Assembly: GCA_016707885.1 (NCBI GenBank)
Contig: JADJGU010000003.1
Location: forward strand, 1-64,000
Source: Sphingomonadales bacterium
Lineage (GTDB): Bacteria > Pseudomonadota > Alphaproteobacteria > Sphingomonadales > Sphingomonadaceae
Direction of reading: 5' to 3'
DNA length: 64,000 nt
In this document: one piece after another, positions 10,482 to 18,914 of the stretch
Layout of the letters: each line of letters starts with the position of its first letter
How positions within the stretch are numbered: the first letter of the stretch is position 1
Position numbers and translations under genes: made by a program
Notes under the pieces: generated by a model
The model's input: only the letters and a program-made list of their open reading frames with translations
What the model was told of the DNA's origin: nothing
The model's database searches: none

Positions 10482-10825
10482 ATGGGGAACTTTCTTGCGT
10501 TCGCGATGCGCCATCTTGTTGCGTCAATTTTCATCTTGATTGCTTTGGCATCTGCTGTGTTTGGCTATGTCCAACAGGGAGTCGAAATATACGCCTACGG
10601 AGTAAAGCCGTGGATGTTTCACCTTGCTGGTTTTTTGCTTTTTGTCGGCGTGATTATACATCTGCTCTATCAGTGGGAGCAGAAACTTGTTGCTTTGTCC
10701 GATGCGAATGACGGTGTTGCCAGCAAGGCCGCAGACCCCAGCAGAATTGCAGTTCGAACTCTGGAGACGTCACTTCAAAACGGAAAATGGGAATTACATC
10801 ATTGGGATCATGGTCAGACCACTAG
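10482..10825 (+). pseudogene. Small two-TM membrane protein gene, 5' part, cut by IS copy 1
   Basis: The first ~115 codons encode two TM helices (HLVASIFILIALASAVFGYV and FHLAGFLLFVGVIIHLLY) and a polar tail ending ...WDHGQTT. At 10826 the reading frame runs into the left end of the IS3-family element and stops five codons later. Lower GC than the neighbours hints at acquired DNA. The charged fragment on the other side of the IS (12093-12213) may be its original C-terminus, which would make this a two-TM protein with a cytoplasmic coiled-coil tail. I do not recognise the family. Confidence 0.6.
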
Positions 10826-10891
10826 TGACGTGACCCCCTGATTTTCCTCCAGTCTTGATTAGAGTCCGGCCCTAACAGAAGGACGGATGAG

Positions 10892-11165
10892 ATGAAGAGA
10901 ACGAGGTTTTCAGAAGAGCAGATCATCGGCGTGCTGAAGGAGGCTGAGGCGGGCGCGAAGACCGCAGATCTGGCGAGGCGGCACGGTGTATCGAAGCGAC
11001 GATCTACAACTGGAAGTCGAAGTATGGCGGGCTGGAGGTATCCGAGGCCCGGCGGCTGAGGGGAGCTTGAGAGCGAGAACGCGAAGCTCAGGCGACTGCT
11101 GGCGGACACGATGCTGGACAACGTGGCGTTGAAGGATCTCCGGCAAAAAGTTCTGACGCCCGCCG
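10892..11165 (+). pseudogene. IS3-family orfA (HTH) of copy 1, frameshifted
   Basis: Starts MKRTRFSEEQIIGVLKEAEA with GAAGGACGG just upstream, the standard IS407-group OrfA N-terminus with a helix-turn-helix (TADLARRHGVS). A missing base after GGTGTATC shifts the frame, and the remaining leucine-zipper part (ESENAKLRRLLADTM, VALKDL) is found in another frame. OrfA normally gives DNA binding and joins OrfB by programmed frameshift. As sequenced it cannot produce a full protein. Confidence 0.75.
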
Positions 11166-11169
11166 CCAT

Positions 11170-12058
11170 GCAAGGAAGCTGTAGCTCATCTCCGGGCATG
11201 CCACAGGATGAGCGAACGGCGGAAGCGTGCCGTGTCCTCGATGCCGATCGCAAGAGTGTGCGTTACCGTTCCACCCGGGACGATGATGCCCGTCTGCGTG
11301 AGAAGCTGCGCGAGCTAGCCAACCAGCGTCGCCGGTTCGGCTATCGCCGTCTGCACATCCTGCTGCGCCGGGAGGGCGTGATGATCAACCGCAAGAAGAC
11401 CCAACGTATCTACCAGGAGGAGGGGCTGGCAGTCAGGCGGCGGCGCAGCCCTGGGAGAGCCGTAGGGACCAGAGCGCCTGCTCCGGTGCTGGCGCTGCCG
11501 AACCAGCGCTGGAGCACGGACTTCGTGCATGACCAGATGGCGTCAGGGCGCCGGTTCCGCGTGCTCAACGTGGTCGATGACGTGACGAGGGAGTGCGGCA
11601 GCGGTGCCGGACACCTCGATCTCAGGCCGCCGCGTCGTGCGCGGACTGCCCAGCTGATCGAACAGCGCGGCAAGCCCTGGCATGATCGTCAGCGATAATG
11701 GCACGGAACTCACGAGCAATGCCGTCCTCGCATGGTGCGGTCAGATCGGCGTCGAGTGGCATTACATCGCACCGGGCAAGCCGATGCAGAATGGCTACGT
11801 CCGAGCTTTAACGGCCGTATGCGCGACGAGCTGCTCAACGAGACGCTGTTCCTGAGCCTGGCCCATGCCCGGTCGAGATCGCGGCACGGGTCGATGACTA
11901 CAACCGGGAGCGACCGCACTCGTCTCTTGGCTACGCAACCCCGGCGGCGTTCGCCGCCGAACTGGATAAGCAATGGCCTGCTTCGCTACGCCCTTCGGGC
12001 TCCGCTACGCAGCCCATTGCTTCAACCGCGCTCATGCGCAACAAAGCGGCTCGGCTCT
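11170..12058 (+). pseudogene. IS3-family orfB (DDE integrase) of copy 1, frameshifted
   Basis: The first part is readable: RFGYRRLHILLRREGVMINR (HTH_21 region) then NQRWSTDFVHDQM and LNVVDDVTRE, which carry the first catalytic Asp of the rve domain. After DDVTRE the frame breaks; the later segments with SDNGTELTSN and NGRMRDELLNETLFLSLAHA, and the ERPHSSLGYATP end, lie in other frames. So the DDE catalytic core is present in pieces but not in one frame. Several independent indels are needed to explain this. Confidence 0.75.
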
Positions 12059-12092
12059 AATCCCAGCTGGAGGAAAGCTGGGGGTCACGTCA

Positions 12093-12213
12093 GGCCCAAG
12101 CCGACAAATTCAAAGAAGCCGCTCGAAAAGCCGAAGCGGATGAAGATGAGGCCGCTTGGGAAGCGCGACTAAAGAAGATCGCCGAGCATAAGCCGGTGGA
12201 GAAATCCAAGTGA
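12093..12213 (+). pseudogene. Charged C-terminal fragment right of IS copy 1
   Basis: An open frame entering from the IS end encodes about 39 strongly charged, probably coiled-coil residues (ADKFKEAARKAEADEDEAA ... PVEKSK) and ends in TGA at 12211-12213. It has no start of its own, so it is the 3' end of a gene cut by the IS; the membrane-protein fragment at 10482-10825 is the natural candidate for its 5' end. Its stop overlaps the GTG start of the next gene (GTGA), which suggests an old operon. Confidence 0.55.
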
Positions 12214-12458
12214 ATTGGACGCTTGAAAACATAGCGACTGTTGGTCTGATAATGATCTTTGTTTCCGCTTGGGCAATTGCAAAGGCGCTTGATGAAACAA
12301 ACAAGAAGATTGAGCGTGTTTGCAATCTTCTAGTTGCTCTTGAAAACCGACAGCAAACAATGAACGAAAGGCTGCATGAAATTGCAGCCCACACAGAACG
12401 AGCGGTGGAAGACCTCTATAAAAAAGATGATTGGGAGCGCCAAGCACCCCCAATGTAA
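12210..12458 (+). CDS. Small membrane-anchored coiled-coil protein
   Basis: An 82-residue protein starting at GTG 12210, coupled to the preceding fragment by a GTGA overlap. One TM helix (IATVGLIMIFVSAWAIAKAL) is followed by a heptad-rich helix (IERVCNLLVALENRQQTMNERL) and a short acidic/basic end. The shape recalls small phage-like membrane accessory proteins, but I recognise no family. Lower GC than the surrounding chromosome supports acquired origin. Confidence 0.55.
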   Translation: MNWTLENIATVGLIMIFVSAWAIAKALDETNKKIERVCNLLVALENRQQTMNERLHEIAAHTERAVEDLYKKDDWERQAPPM

Positions 12459-12993
12459 TTCAAGGCATTGCGGTATTATAATACGTGTGGTATATAGATA
12501 CCACTATGAGGCACATTTCAGACGAAGCGGAAAAGATATCGGCCATATTGATTAATGGCTCTGATCCAATGCAGACCAGCGCGCTCTGCATCGCACAACA
12601 AGCCCTGAATTGGGCCGCACAGCCAAAATCCTTCCGATCGCCACTGGCAACAATTATGGGCATCTCGGAAGCATCAGTAGATTGTTCGGAGGAAAACCAT
12701 CTGCCTCGGTCGTTAAATATTCGCGACCAGTTGCAGGATGGTTTTTGATAACGATGTCGGCCCGTCTTCCGCCAACATACGTCCAAAATGTATGCCCATC
12801 TTTAATCCAAGAAATCATAGTATCGATTTAGACTGGCGAAGGCGTAAAATTTCCGCCGAGTTTGTCAATTCGCCTGTCAAAATCCGTCCCATCTGGGGTT
12901 ATACATGTAACCTGACAGTCAACCATAGTGCCATCCTCTCAAATTCAGAGAGAATTACTTATCACCTATCCGGCTAGAGTCGAGTCAGTGTAG
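12459..12993. other. AT-richer stretch with only doubtful short frames
   Basis: No convincing gene. A frame from ATG 12506 to 12748 (80 residues, MRHISDEAEKISAILINGSD...) and an overlapping frame at 12610-12831 (with SISRLFGGKPSASVV) could be two parts of one frameshifted small gene, because the second looks more protein-like just where the first becomes less so. A further frame at 12738-12977 has no protein-like features. Taken together this reads as decayed, probably phage-derived DNA. Confidence 0.4.
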
Positions 12994-13386
12994 GTGCGTA
13001 AAAGATATAAATGCCTCGTACTGCTTCGCATCGATGGCTTGCTACACTGCTCTGTGCAGGATGTTTTGCAGGCCGCGCCAAATGTTACTGGAGCAGATGC
13101 GGGCAAGATGTGGTTGATTGGTCCTTTGCCGACGGGAGAGTGGCAAGGTCAGGCGGGCATGATCGCTTACTGGGCGGGCGCCGCGTGGCGTTATCTAGCA
13201 CCCCAACCAGGCATGGAGATCTGGCATGTCGGCGCAGCCAAAGTTCTCAGGTTTATCGACAATGAGTGGCAGTCGGCGCAACCCGTCCCGCCAGCAACCG
13301 GAGGCTCGGTCGTTGACATTGAAGTCCGTGCGCAACTGGCGGCAATGATTGGAGCGTTGACGGCAATTGGACTGTTGCCCAGTTGA
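12994..13386 (+). pseudogene. DUF2793 protein, N-terminally truncated (phage/GTA-type remnant)
   Basis: The 130-residue frame contains the DUF2793 core: GKMWLIGPLPTGEWQGQAG, then MIAYWAGAAWRYLAPQPGM and a short Trp-containing strand region, ending with a hydrophobic helix (AQLAAMIGALTAIGLL). Family members normally begin with a further ~20-25 residues; here a TAG stop immediately precedes the GTG at 12994, so the 5' end is lost or the start is unusual. DUF2793 genes usually lie at the end of phage tail or gene-transfer-agent clusters in alphaproteobacteria. No other tail genes are seen here, so this is a remnant. Confidence 0.6.
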
Positions 13387-13583
13387 GGATATGGTGAATC
13401 AAATTTTACGGCCTCGCTCATATGGTTAGAAGCTGTAAAAGCCCGTCGGTATTTTATGGCAAATCGTGAAATGGCGACATTTTGGCAACAGTTTCGGGGT
13501 AAAGTTAGCTTGCAACTGCAGTTTAGAATCTGTAGAAACTCGACACCGATTTTTCATTCCTAAGAAAGAAAAGGGGAAAGTTG

Positions 13584-14708
13584 ATGCGTAAGTTAGCCAT
13601 AGGTTTGGCACTCGCTTCCACTGCTCTGGCAACACCTTCAATGGCTCGTGACGGCCAGTGGTATGTTGGCGTAGACGGCGGTGCGATGGTCGTTGAAGAT
13701 TTGAAAGCGGATATCGGCGCAGCGCCGATTGAAGGTTCGCTCGATACCGATACCGGATATGATTTCGGTGCCGTTGTTGGTTATGATTTTGGCGGTTTCC
13801 GCCTTGAGGCAGAAACATCCTATCGTGAAGCCGATATTGCGGGTTTCTCGAGCAGTGTTCCTGGAATTCCTAGCACTGCTGGTACGGCTCTTGCCGGTAG
13901 CGGTTCCTATGCGACTGCAGGTGACGCGAATGCACTGAGCTTTATGGTCAATGGCTTGCTCGATTTCGGTGACGATGATGGCCTTCAGGGCTTTGTCGGT
14001 GGCGGCGTCGGCGTCGCACGCGTTGATGTACATAACATCTTTGCTGCACCAGCTTGGCTTGACGATTCGGATACCGGATTTGCATGGCAGGCTCTCGCGG
14101 GTATCCGTGCGCCTTTGAGCGACAGCTGGGACGTTGGTCTGAAGTATCGCTTCTTCAACGCACCGGGTGTCGACTTGGTTGATCGTCTGGGTCGTGACGT
14201 AAGCACCCGCTTCCGCTCACACTCGCTGATGGGCAGCCTGGTTTACAACTTTGGTGGTGAACCCGAGCCGGTGGAAGTAGCACCGCCGCCGCCGCCGCCG
14301 CCGGTTGTGGCACCGCCGCCGCCGCCGCCGCCACCCCCGCCGCCACCTGCGCCGGTTTGCAACACGGGTCCATACATCGTGTTCTTCGATTGGGATAAGT
14401 CGAACCTGCGTCCTGACGCTGCTTCGGTTCTCGACAACGCTGTGGCTCAGTATGCAAATTGCGGCAACGCACGCGTCATGCTTGCTGGCCACGCAGACAA
14501 GTCGGGTGCAGCAAGCTACAACGTTGGCCTGTCGCAGCGTCGTAACGCCACTGTTCGTTCGTATCTCGAATCGAAGGGTGTACCGGGCGGCGTGATCGCA
14601 ACCGAAGCCTTTGGTGAAACAGCTCCGCTGGTTCAGACGGCTGATGGTGTTCGCGAAGCACAGAACCGTCGCGTGGAAGTGAGCTACGGTCCGGGTTCGG
14701 GCATGTAA
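13584..14708 (+). CDS. OmpA-family outer-membrane protein
   Basis: A 374-residue protein with a signal peptide (MRKLAIGLALASTALATPSMA), an eight-strand beta-barrel of about 200 residues (repeated GYDFGG, FVGGGVGVARV, GLKYRFF), a proline linker of over twenty prolines broken by VVA, and a C-terminal OmpA peptidoglycan-binding domain (PYIVFFDWDKSNLRPDAA, AGHADKSGAASYNVGLSQRR, GETAPL, NRRVEV). It tethers the outer membrane to peptidoglycan. ATG 13584 has AGGGGA at good spacing. It lies between the two inverted IS copies, but its composition and length look native. Confidence 0.93.
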   Translation: MRKLAIGLALASTALATPSMARDGQWYVGVDGGAMVVEDLKADIGAAPIEGSLDTDTGYDFGAVVGYDFGGFRLEAETSYREADIAGFSSSVPGIPSTAGTALAGSGSYATAGDANALSFMVNGLLDFGDDDGLQGFVGGGVGVARVDVHNIFAAPAWLDDSDTGFAWQALAGIRAPLSDSWDVGLKYRFFNAPGVDLVDRLGRDVSTRFRSHSLMGSLVYNFGGEPEPVEVAPPPPPPPVVAPPPPPPPPPPPPAPVCNTGPYIVFFDWDKSNLRPDAASVLDNAVAQYANCGNARVMLAGHADKSGAASYNVGLSQRRNATVRSYLESKGVPGGVIATEAFGETAPLVQTADGVREAQNRRVEVSYGPGSGM

Positions 14709-14735
14709 TCACTTCGCTCTAAGCGAATAGGAGAA

Positions 14736-14764
14736 GGGCCAGCCTAGCCGCTGGCCCTTTTTTT
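14736..14764 (+). terminator. Rho-independent terminator after the OmpA gene
   Basis: GGGCCAGC pairs with GCTGGCCC across a six-base loop (CTAGCC) and is followed by seven Ts. It begins 28 bases after the OmpA stop, so the OmpA mRNA is probably monocistronic. Confidence 0.93.
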
Positions 14765-14843
14765 GCGTGATTGAATGTTGCTGATGCCTCCGGCATTGGC
14801 GTGATACGGGCAGATTGAAAAAACTAATGCCCAACACATCAAC

Positions 14844-14847
14844 ATTG
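14844..14847. repeat. Left target-site duplication of IS copy 2
   Basis: ATTG immediately before the IS end TGACGTGACC; it matches ATTG at 16060-16063. A 4-bp duplication fits the IS407 group of the IS3 family. Confidence 0.85.
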
Positions 14848-14879
14848 TGACGTGACCCCCAGCTTTCCTCCAGCTGGGA

Positions 14880-15720
14880 TTAGAGCCGAGCCGCTTTGTT
14901 GCGCATGAGCGCGGTTGAAGCAATGGGCTGCGGAGCCCGAAGGGCGTAGAAGCAGGCCATTGCTTATCAGTTCGGCGGCGAACGCCGCCGGGGTTGCGTA
15001 GCCAGAGACGAGTGCGGTCGCTCCCGGTTGTAGTCATCGACCGAGGCCGCGATCTCGACCCGGGCATGGGCAGCTCAGGAACAGCGTCTCGTTGAGCAGC
15101 TCGTCGCGCTACGGCCGTTAAAGCTCTCGACGTAGCCATTCTGCATCGGCTTGCCCGGTGCGAGTAATGCCACTCACGCCGATCTGACCGCACCATGCGA
15201 GGACGGCATTGCTCGTGAGTTCCGTGCCATTATCGCTGACGATCATGCCGGCTTGCGCGCTGTTCGATCAGCTGGGTCGTTCGCGCACGACGCGGCGGCC
15301 CGAGATCGAGGTGTCCGGCACCGCTGCCGGCACTCCTCGTCACGTCATCGACCACGTTGAGCACGCGGAACCGGCGCCCCGACGCCATCTGGTCATGCAC
15401 GAGTCCAGGCTCCAGCGCTGGTTCGGCAGCGCCAGCACCGGAGCAGGCGCTCTGGTCCCTACGGCCCTCCGGCTGCGCGCCCGCTGCCAGCCCCTCCCCC
15501 GGTAGATACGTTGGGTCTTCTTGCGGTTGATCATCACGCCTCCGGCGCAGGATGCAGACGGCGATAGCCGAACCGCCGCCGCTGGTTGGCCAGCTCGCGC
15601 AGCTTCTCACGAACGGGCATCATCGTCCCGGGTGGAACCGGTAACCCACTCTTGCGATCGGCATCGAGGACACGCCGCCGTTCGCTCATCCGTGGCATGC
15701 CGGAGATGAGCTGCTTCCCC
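14880..15720 (-). pseudogene. IS3-family orfB of copy 2, multiply frameshifted
   Basis: Pieces of the same DDE integrase as in copy 1 appear in different frames: NQRRRFGYRRLHPAP, then INRKKTQRIY, then ASGRRFRVLNVVDDVTRSA, and finally TRLWLRNPGG near the 3' end. At least four 1-3 base deletions relative to copy 1 are needed to restore one frame. Not functional as sequenced. Confidence 0.7.
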
Positions 15721-15724
15721 TGGC

Positions 15725-15993
15725 GGCGGGCGTCGAACTTTTGCCGGAGATCCTTCAACGCCACGTTGTCCAGCATCGTGTCCGCCAGCAGTCGCTTGAG
15801 CTTCGCGTTCTCGCTCTCAAGCTCCCTCAGCCGCCGGGCCTCGGATCCCTCCAGCCCGCCATACTTCGACTTCCAGTTGTAGATCGTCGCTTCGGATACA
15901 CCGCCGCCTCGCCAGATCTGCGGTCTTCGCGCCCGCCTCAGCCTCCTTCAGCACGCCGATGATCTGCTCTTCTGAAAACCTCGTTCTCTTCAT
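15725..15993 (-). pseudogene. IS3-family orfA of copy 2, frameshifted
   Basis: The ATG at 15993 begins the same MKRTRFSEEQ OrfA as copy 1. The frame breaks within the helix-turn-helix region, at a different base from copy 1 (the stretch coding RRHGVS has lost bases), while the sequence coding SEATIYNWKSKYG is intact here. Each copy therefore carries its own lesions. Confidence 0.7.
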
Positions 15994-16059
15994 CTCATCC
16001 GTCCTTCTGTTAGGGCCGGACTCTAATCAAGACTGGAGGAAAATCAGGGGGTCACGTCA

Positions 16060-16063
16060 ATTG
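16060..16063. repeat. Right target-site duplication of IS copy 2
   Basis: ATTG immediately after the IS end, identical and in the same orientation as 14844-14847. Confidence 0.85.
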
Positions 16064-16118
16064 GTACTCGTTGCGTGTGTTATATCGAAGTCTGCAAATT
16101 GAGTATTTGCTGATCGTG

Positions 16119-18875
16119 TCAAGCGACCGCTTGGAGGTCGTGCCCGCTGCCAGTGGCGGCTTCCAGCAAGCGGGATTCGAGCGCCTTCAATCGCGCCTTG
16201 TTCTCGATTTTTCCGCTAAATAAGTCAGTGACGTAGAAAGTGTCCACGGCACGTTCGCCATAGGTCGCGATATGCGCGCTGTGGAGCGTTACTTTGGACT
16301 GGAACAGCGCCAGCGCCAGATTGTTCAGCAATGCAGGTCTGTCAGCCGCATTCACCTCAATCACGGTGAAACGGTTGGACGCCTTGTTGTCCACCAGCAC
16401 CGACGGCGCGATCTTAAAGGCTTCCGCGCGGCGCAGCGCTACAGGTTTGGCCATTAACTTGGGCGACAATTTGCTCTTGTTCGCTAAGGCATCGCCGATT
16501 GATTGCTTCAGACGTTCGATCTGATCCCGTTCCTGGAAGGGCCGCCCCCAAGGATCCTGTACCAGGAAATTGTCGACGGCCAAACCATCGGTGCTTGTGT
16601 GAATCCGCGCATCGATGATGCTTCCACCAGCTAGATGAATGGCGCCAGCAATGCGGTAGAACAGGCCGGGATGGTCGGCAGCGAGCACTGTAATCAGCGT
16701 TGCTCCACGGTCTGGATAATAACAGGCATCGATCGCCAACGGCTCCCGATCATTGGCCTGCAATAGCCGTATGTTGCGTTCGATAATGTCATCAGGCTCT
16801 GCGATCCAATAGGCCTCAGGCATACGCTTCGAGAGCCGTTTGAACTTTTCAAGCGGTATGTCGAGCGTTTGTTGCAAAGTCTCTTTCTTGCTCGCGATCC
16901 GCTCTTCGCGGCCCTTTTGCTTATGGCCGAGACGCAGCACCTCTTCGGTCGCCTCGAATAGATCGGACAATAGTTGACGCTTCCAGCTATTCCAGACGCC
17001 CGGCCCTACCGCGCGAATGTCGACCACGGTCAAGACGAGCAAAAGCCGCAATCTCTCTGCCGAGGTCACAGTCTGCGCAAAATCCAATATTGTTTTGAAG
17101 TCGGACAGATCACGTTTGAATGCAGTCGCTGACATCAGCAAATGGTGCCGGACAAGCCAGGCGACCGTTTCGGTTTCTGCCTCGTTTAGCCCAAGGCGCG
17201 GGCAGAGATTGAGAGCGACTTCTGCGCCAAGGACGCTGTGGTCGCCGCCCCTTCCTTTTGCAATATCGTGCAGTAACACCGCAACGAATAAGACCCTGCG
17301 GCTCACTATCTGGCGGACGATCGCAGTTGAAAGCGGATGAACTTCCTTATGGTCACCGCGTTCGATCTCCGCGAGTAGCCCGATGGCGCGGATCGAATGC
17401 TCATCAACGGTATAATGGTGATACATGTCGAACTGCATTTGCGCGACGACTCGACCAAAATCTGGAATGAAGCGACCAAAAACTGTCGCTTCGTTCATCC
17501 ATCGCAAAACAGCCTCGGGGTTCCGCGGCGAGCATAATGTGTCCAAAAACAGCTGATTTGCCCTAACATCCTGCCTGATTTTTTGATCGATCAACCGCGC
17601 GTCACGCCTTGCAGCGCGCATTGCGAGTGGATGGATTTCAAGCGCGTATAAATCGGCAAGATGGAAGATTTCGATCAGACGAATAGGGTCGGTTTGGAAA
17701 AAGTCATCTGAAGGCAGAGCCAACCGCCCTCGATCCAGAATGAAGCCGTGAAGCTTTCGCGGTTTGCGAGAGAAACTTGGGAGAAACCGGCGTCCCTTTT
17801 TGCCAAGGGCCTCGTCGAGATGCGCCAGGAATAAGCCGGTCAAGTCGCCGACCGTTTTCGCATTCAGAAAATATAGCTGCATGAACCGTTCGACGGCAGA
17901 GCGACCGGGGCGCGGTGAAAAGCGCATCCGTTCGGCAACTTCGCGCTGCAGATCAAATGTCAGCCTATCTTCTGCGCGTCCCGAAATATCGTGCATGTGG
18001 CAGCGCACAGCCCAGAGGAAATTCTCGGCCTTTTCAAATTTACGATATTCCTCACGGGTCAGCAGGCCCACTTCGACCAAGTCCGACGGTGACCGAACCC
18101 GGTGCACATATTTGCCTATCCAATAGAGCGTGTGTAGATCGCGAAGGCCGCCCTTTCCGTCTTTGACATTGGGTTCGACAACATATCGGCTATCGCCCAT
18201 GCGTTTGTGACGCTCGTCGCGCTCGATCATTTTCTGAGCAACAAAGTCTGCTCCAGTTTTGGTAGCCACTTCGTTCCAAAAGCGGATCGATGCTTCTTCA
18301 TATACCTCGCGATCCCCCCAAACGAACCGACCCTCTAGAAGGGCAGTTCGGATCGTCAGGTCTTCGAGCGCCATCTTAATGGTCTCGTCAATAGAACGGC
18401 TGGATTGGCCGACTTTCAGTCCCAAATCCCATAGGAAATAGAGCATGGCTTCGACGACCTGCTCGGTCCAACCAGTGCGCTTATAGGGTGTGATGAAGGC
18501 GATATCGACATCGCTGTGCGGCGCCATCTCCCCACGACCATATCCGCCGACAGCGACGACCGCGATTTTTTCGGCTGCAGAACGGTTGGCGACCCGAAAC
18601 AGCGAGGTCGTGACAAAATCATAAGCAATGCGGATAATCTGATCGATCAGAAAGGCTTGATCGGTGGCGCTGCTCCGTCCTGACGATGGCATTGCGATCA
18701 GACGCCGGGAAATTTCTTCGCGTCCTTCGCGCAGTGCGTCCTGCAATACTGCCAGCGCTTTGCTGCGCTGCTCGCTGACCGAACTGTCGGCGAGAACGGA
18801 AGATATTTCATCCGCCACCGCATTGCGATCAATGATGTCGCGTTGGCGCCTTCGGCCGAGCCCGTTTTCCGTCAT
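16119..18875 (-). CDS. glnD: Bifunctional PII uridylyltransferase / uridylyl-removing enzyme
   Basis: The nitrogen sensor that uridylylates PII proteins at low glutamine and removes UMP at high glutamine. The 918-residue protein has the nucleotidyltransferase site VGGYGRGEMAPHSDVDIAF near residue 115, an HD domain (VLLHDIAKGRGGDHS) near residue 520, and two C-terminal ACT domains (VLAADHPGLFYRIAGAIHLA and VNAADRPALLNNLALALFQ) that bind glutamine. Length is normal for alphaproteobacteria. It lies 39 bp downstream of an acyl-CoA synthetase gene on the same strand, which may drive it, and its 3' end is 59 bp from IS copy 2. Confidence 0.96.
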   Translation of the reverse strand: MTENGLGRRRQRDIIDRNAVADEISSVLADSSVSEQRSKALAVLQDALREGREEISRRLIAMPSSGRSSATDQAFLIDQIIRIAYDFVTTSLFRVANRSAAEKIAVVAVGGYGRGEMAPHSDVDIAFITPYKRTGWTEQVVEAMLYFLWDLGLKVGQSSRSIDETIKMALEDLTIRTALLEGRFVWGDREVYEEASIRFWNEVATKTGADFVAQKMIERDERHKRMGDSRYVVEPNVKDGKGGLRDLHTLYWIGKYVHRVRSPSDLVEVGLLTREEYRKFEKAENFLWAVRCHMHDISGRAEDRLTFDLQREVAERMRFSPRPGRSAVERFMQLYFLNAKTVGDLTGLFLAHLDEALGKKGRRFLPSFSRKPRKLHGFILDRGRLALPSDDFFQTDPIRLIEIFHLADLYALEIHPLAMRAARRDARLIDQKIRQDVRANQLFLDTLCSPRNPEAVLRWMNEATVFGRFIPDFGRVVAQMQFDMYHHYTVDEHSIRAIGLLAEIERGDHKEVHPLSTAIVRQIVSRRVLFVAVLLHDIAKGRGGDHSVLGAEVALNLCPRLGLNEAETETVAWLVRHHLLMSATAFKRDLSDFKTILDFAQTVTSAERLRLLLVLTVVDIRAVGPGVWNSWKRQLLSDLFEATEEVLRLGHKQKGREERIASKKETLQQTLDIPLEKFKRLSKRMPEAYWIAEPDDIIERNIRLLQANDREPLAIDACYYPDRGATLITVLAADHPGLFYRIAGAIHLAGGSIIDARIHTSTDGLAVDNFLVQDPWGRPFQERDQIERLKQSIGDALANKSKLSPKLMAKPVALRRAEAFKIAPSVLVDNKASNRFTVIEVNAADRPALLNNLALALFQSKVTLHSAHIATYGERAVDTFYVTDLFSGKIENKARLKALESRLLEAATGSGHDLQAVA

Positions 18876-18914
18876 ATGATGACGCTTAAAAGAAGCGGGG
18901 CAGAGGAGAAAGCT

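Larger units (their letters stand above)
10826..12092 (+). mobile_element. IS3-family insertion sequence (IS407-like group), copy 1
   Basis: The element begins TGACGTGACCCCC and ends with its inverted complement GGGGGTCACGTCA; the terminal repeats continue imperfectly into a CCTCCAG/CTGGAGG pair. It holds an orfA/orfB transposase pair in + orientation. Flanking tetranucleotides are CTAG (left) and GGCC (right), so no target duplication is preserved. The whole element is about 1.27 kb. The same element occurs inverted at 14848-16059. Both copies carry frameshifts, so neither looks able to make an intact transposase as sequenced. Confidence 0.9.
14848..16059 (-). mobile_element. IS3-family insertion sequence (IS407-like group), copy 2, inverted
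   Basis: Same element as at 10826-12092 but in the opposite orientation, with ends TGACGTGACCCCC and GGGGGTCACGTCA, 1,212 bp. It is bounded by a direct ATTG duplication, so it inserted here by simple transposition. It is about 55 bp shorter than copy 1 because of many small deletions spread through orfA and orfB (for example in the region corresponding to the YRRLHILLRRE codons). Both transposase frames are broken. Confidence 0.9.

Noticed and set aside
14281..14350. Proline-codon repeat inside the OmpA gene as a CRISPR or microsatellite
   Set aside because: It is an in-frame poly-proline linker typical of this family, without spacers.
10826..16059. Composite transposon carrying the OmpA gene
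   Set aside because: Copy 2 has its own target duplication and copy 1 has different flanks, so the two did not move as one unit.
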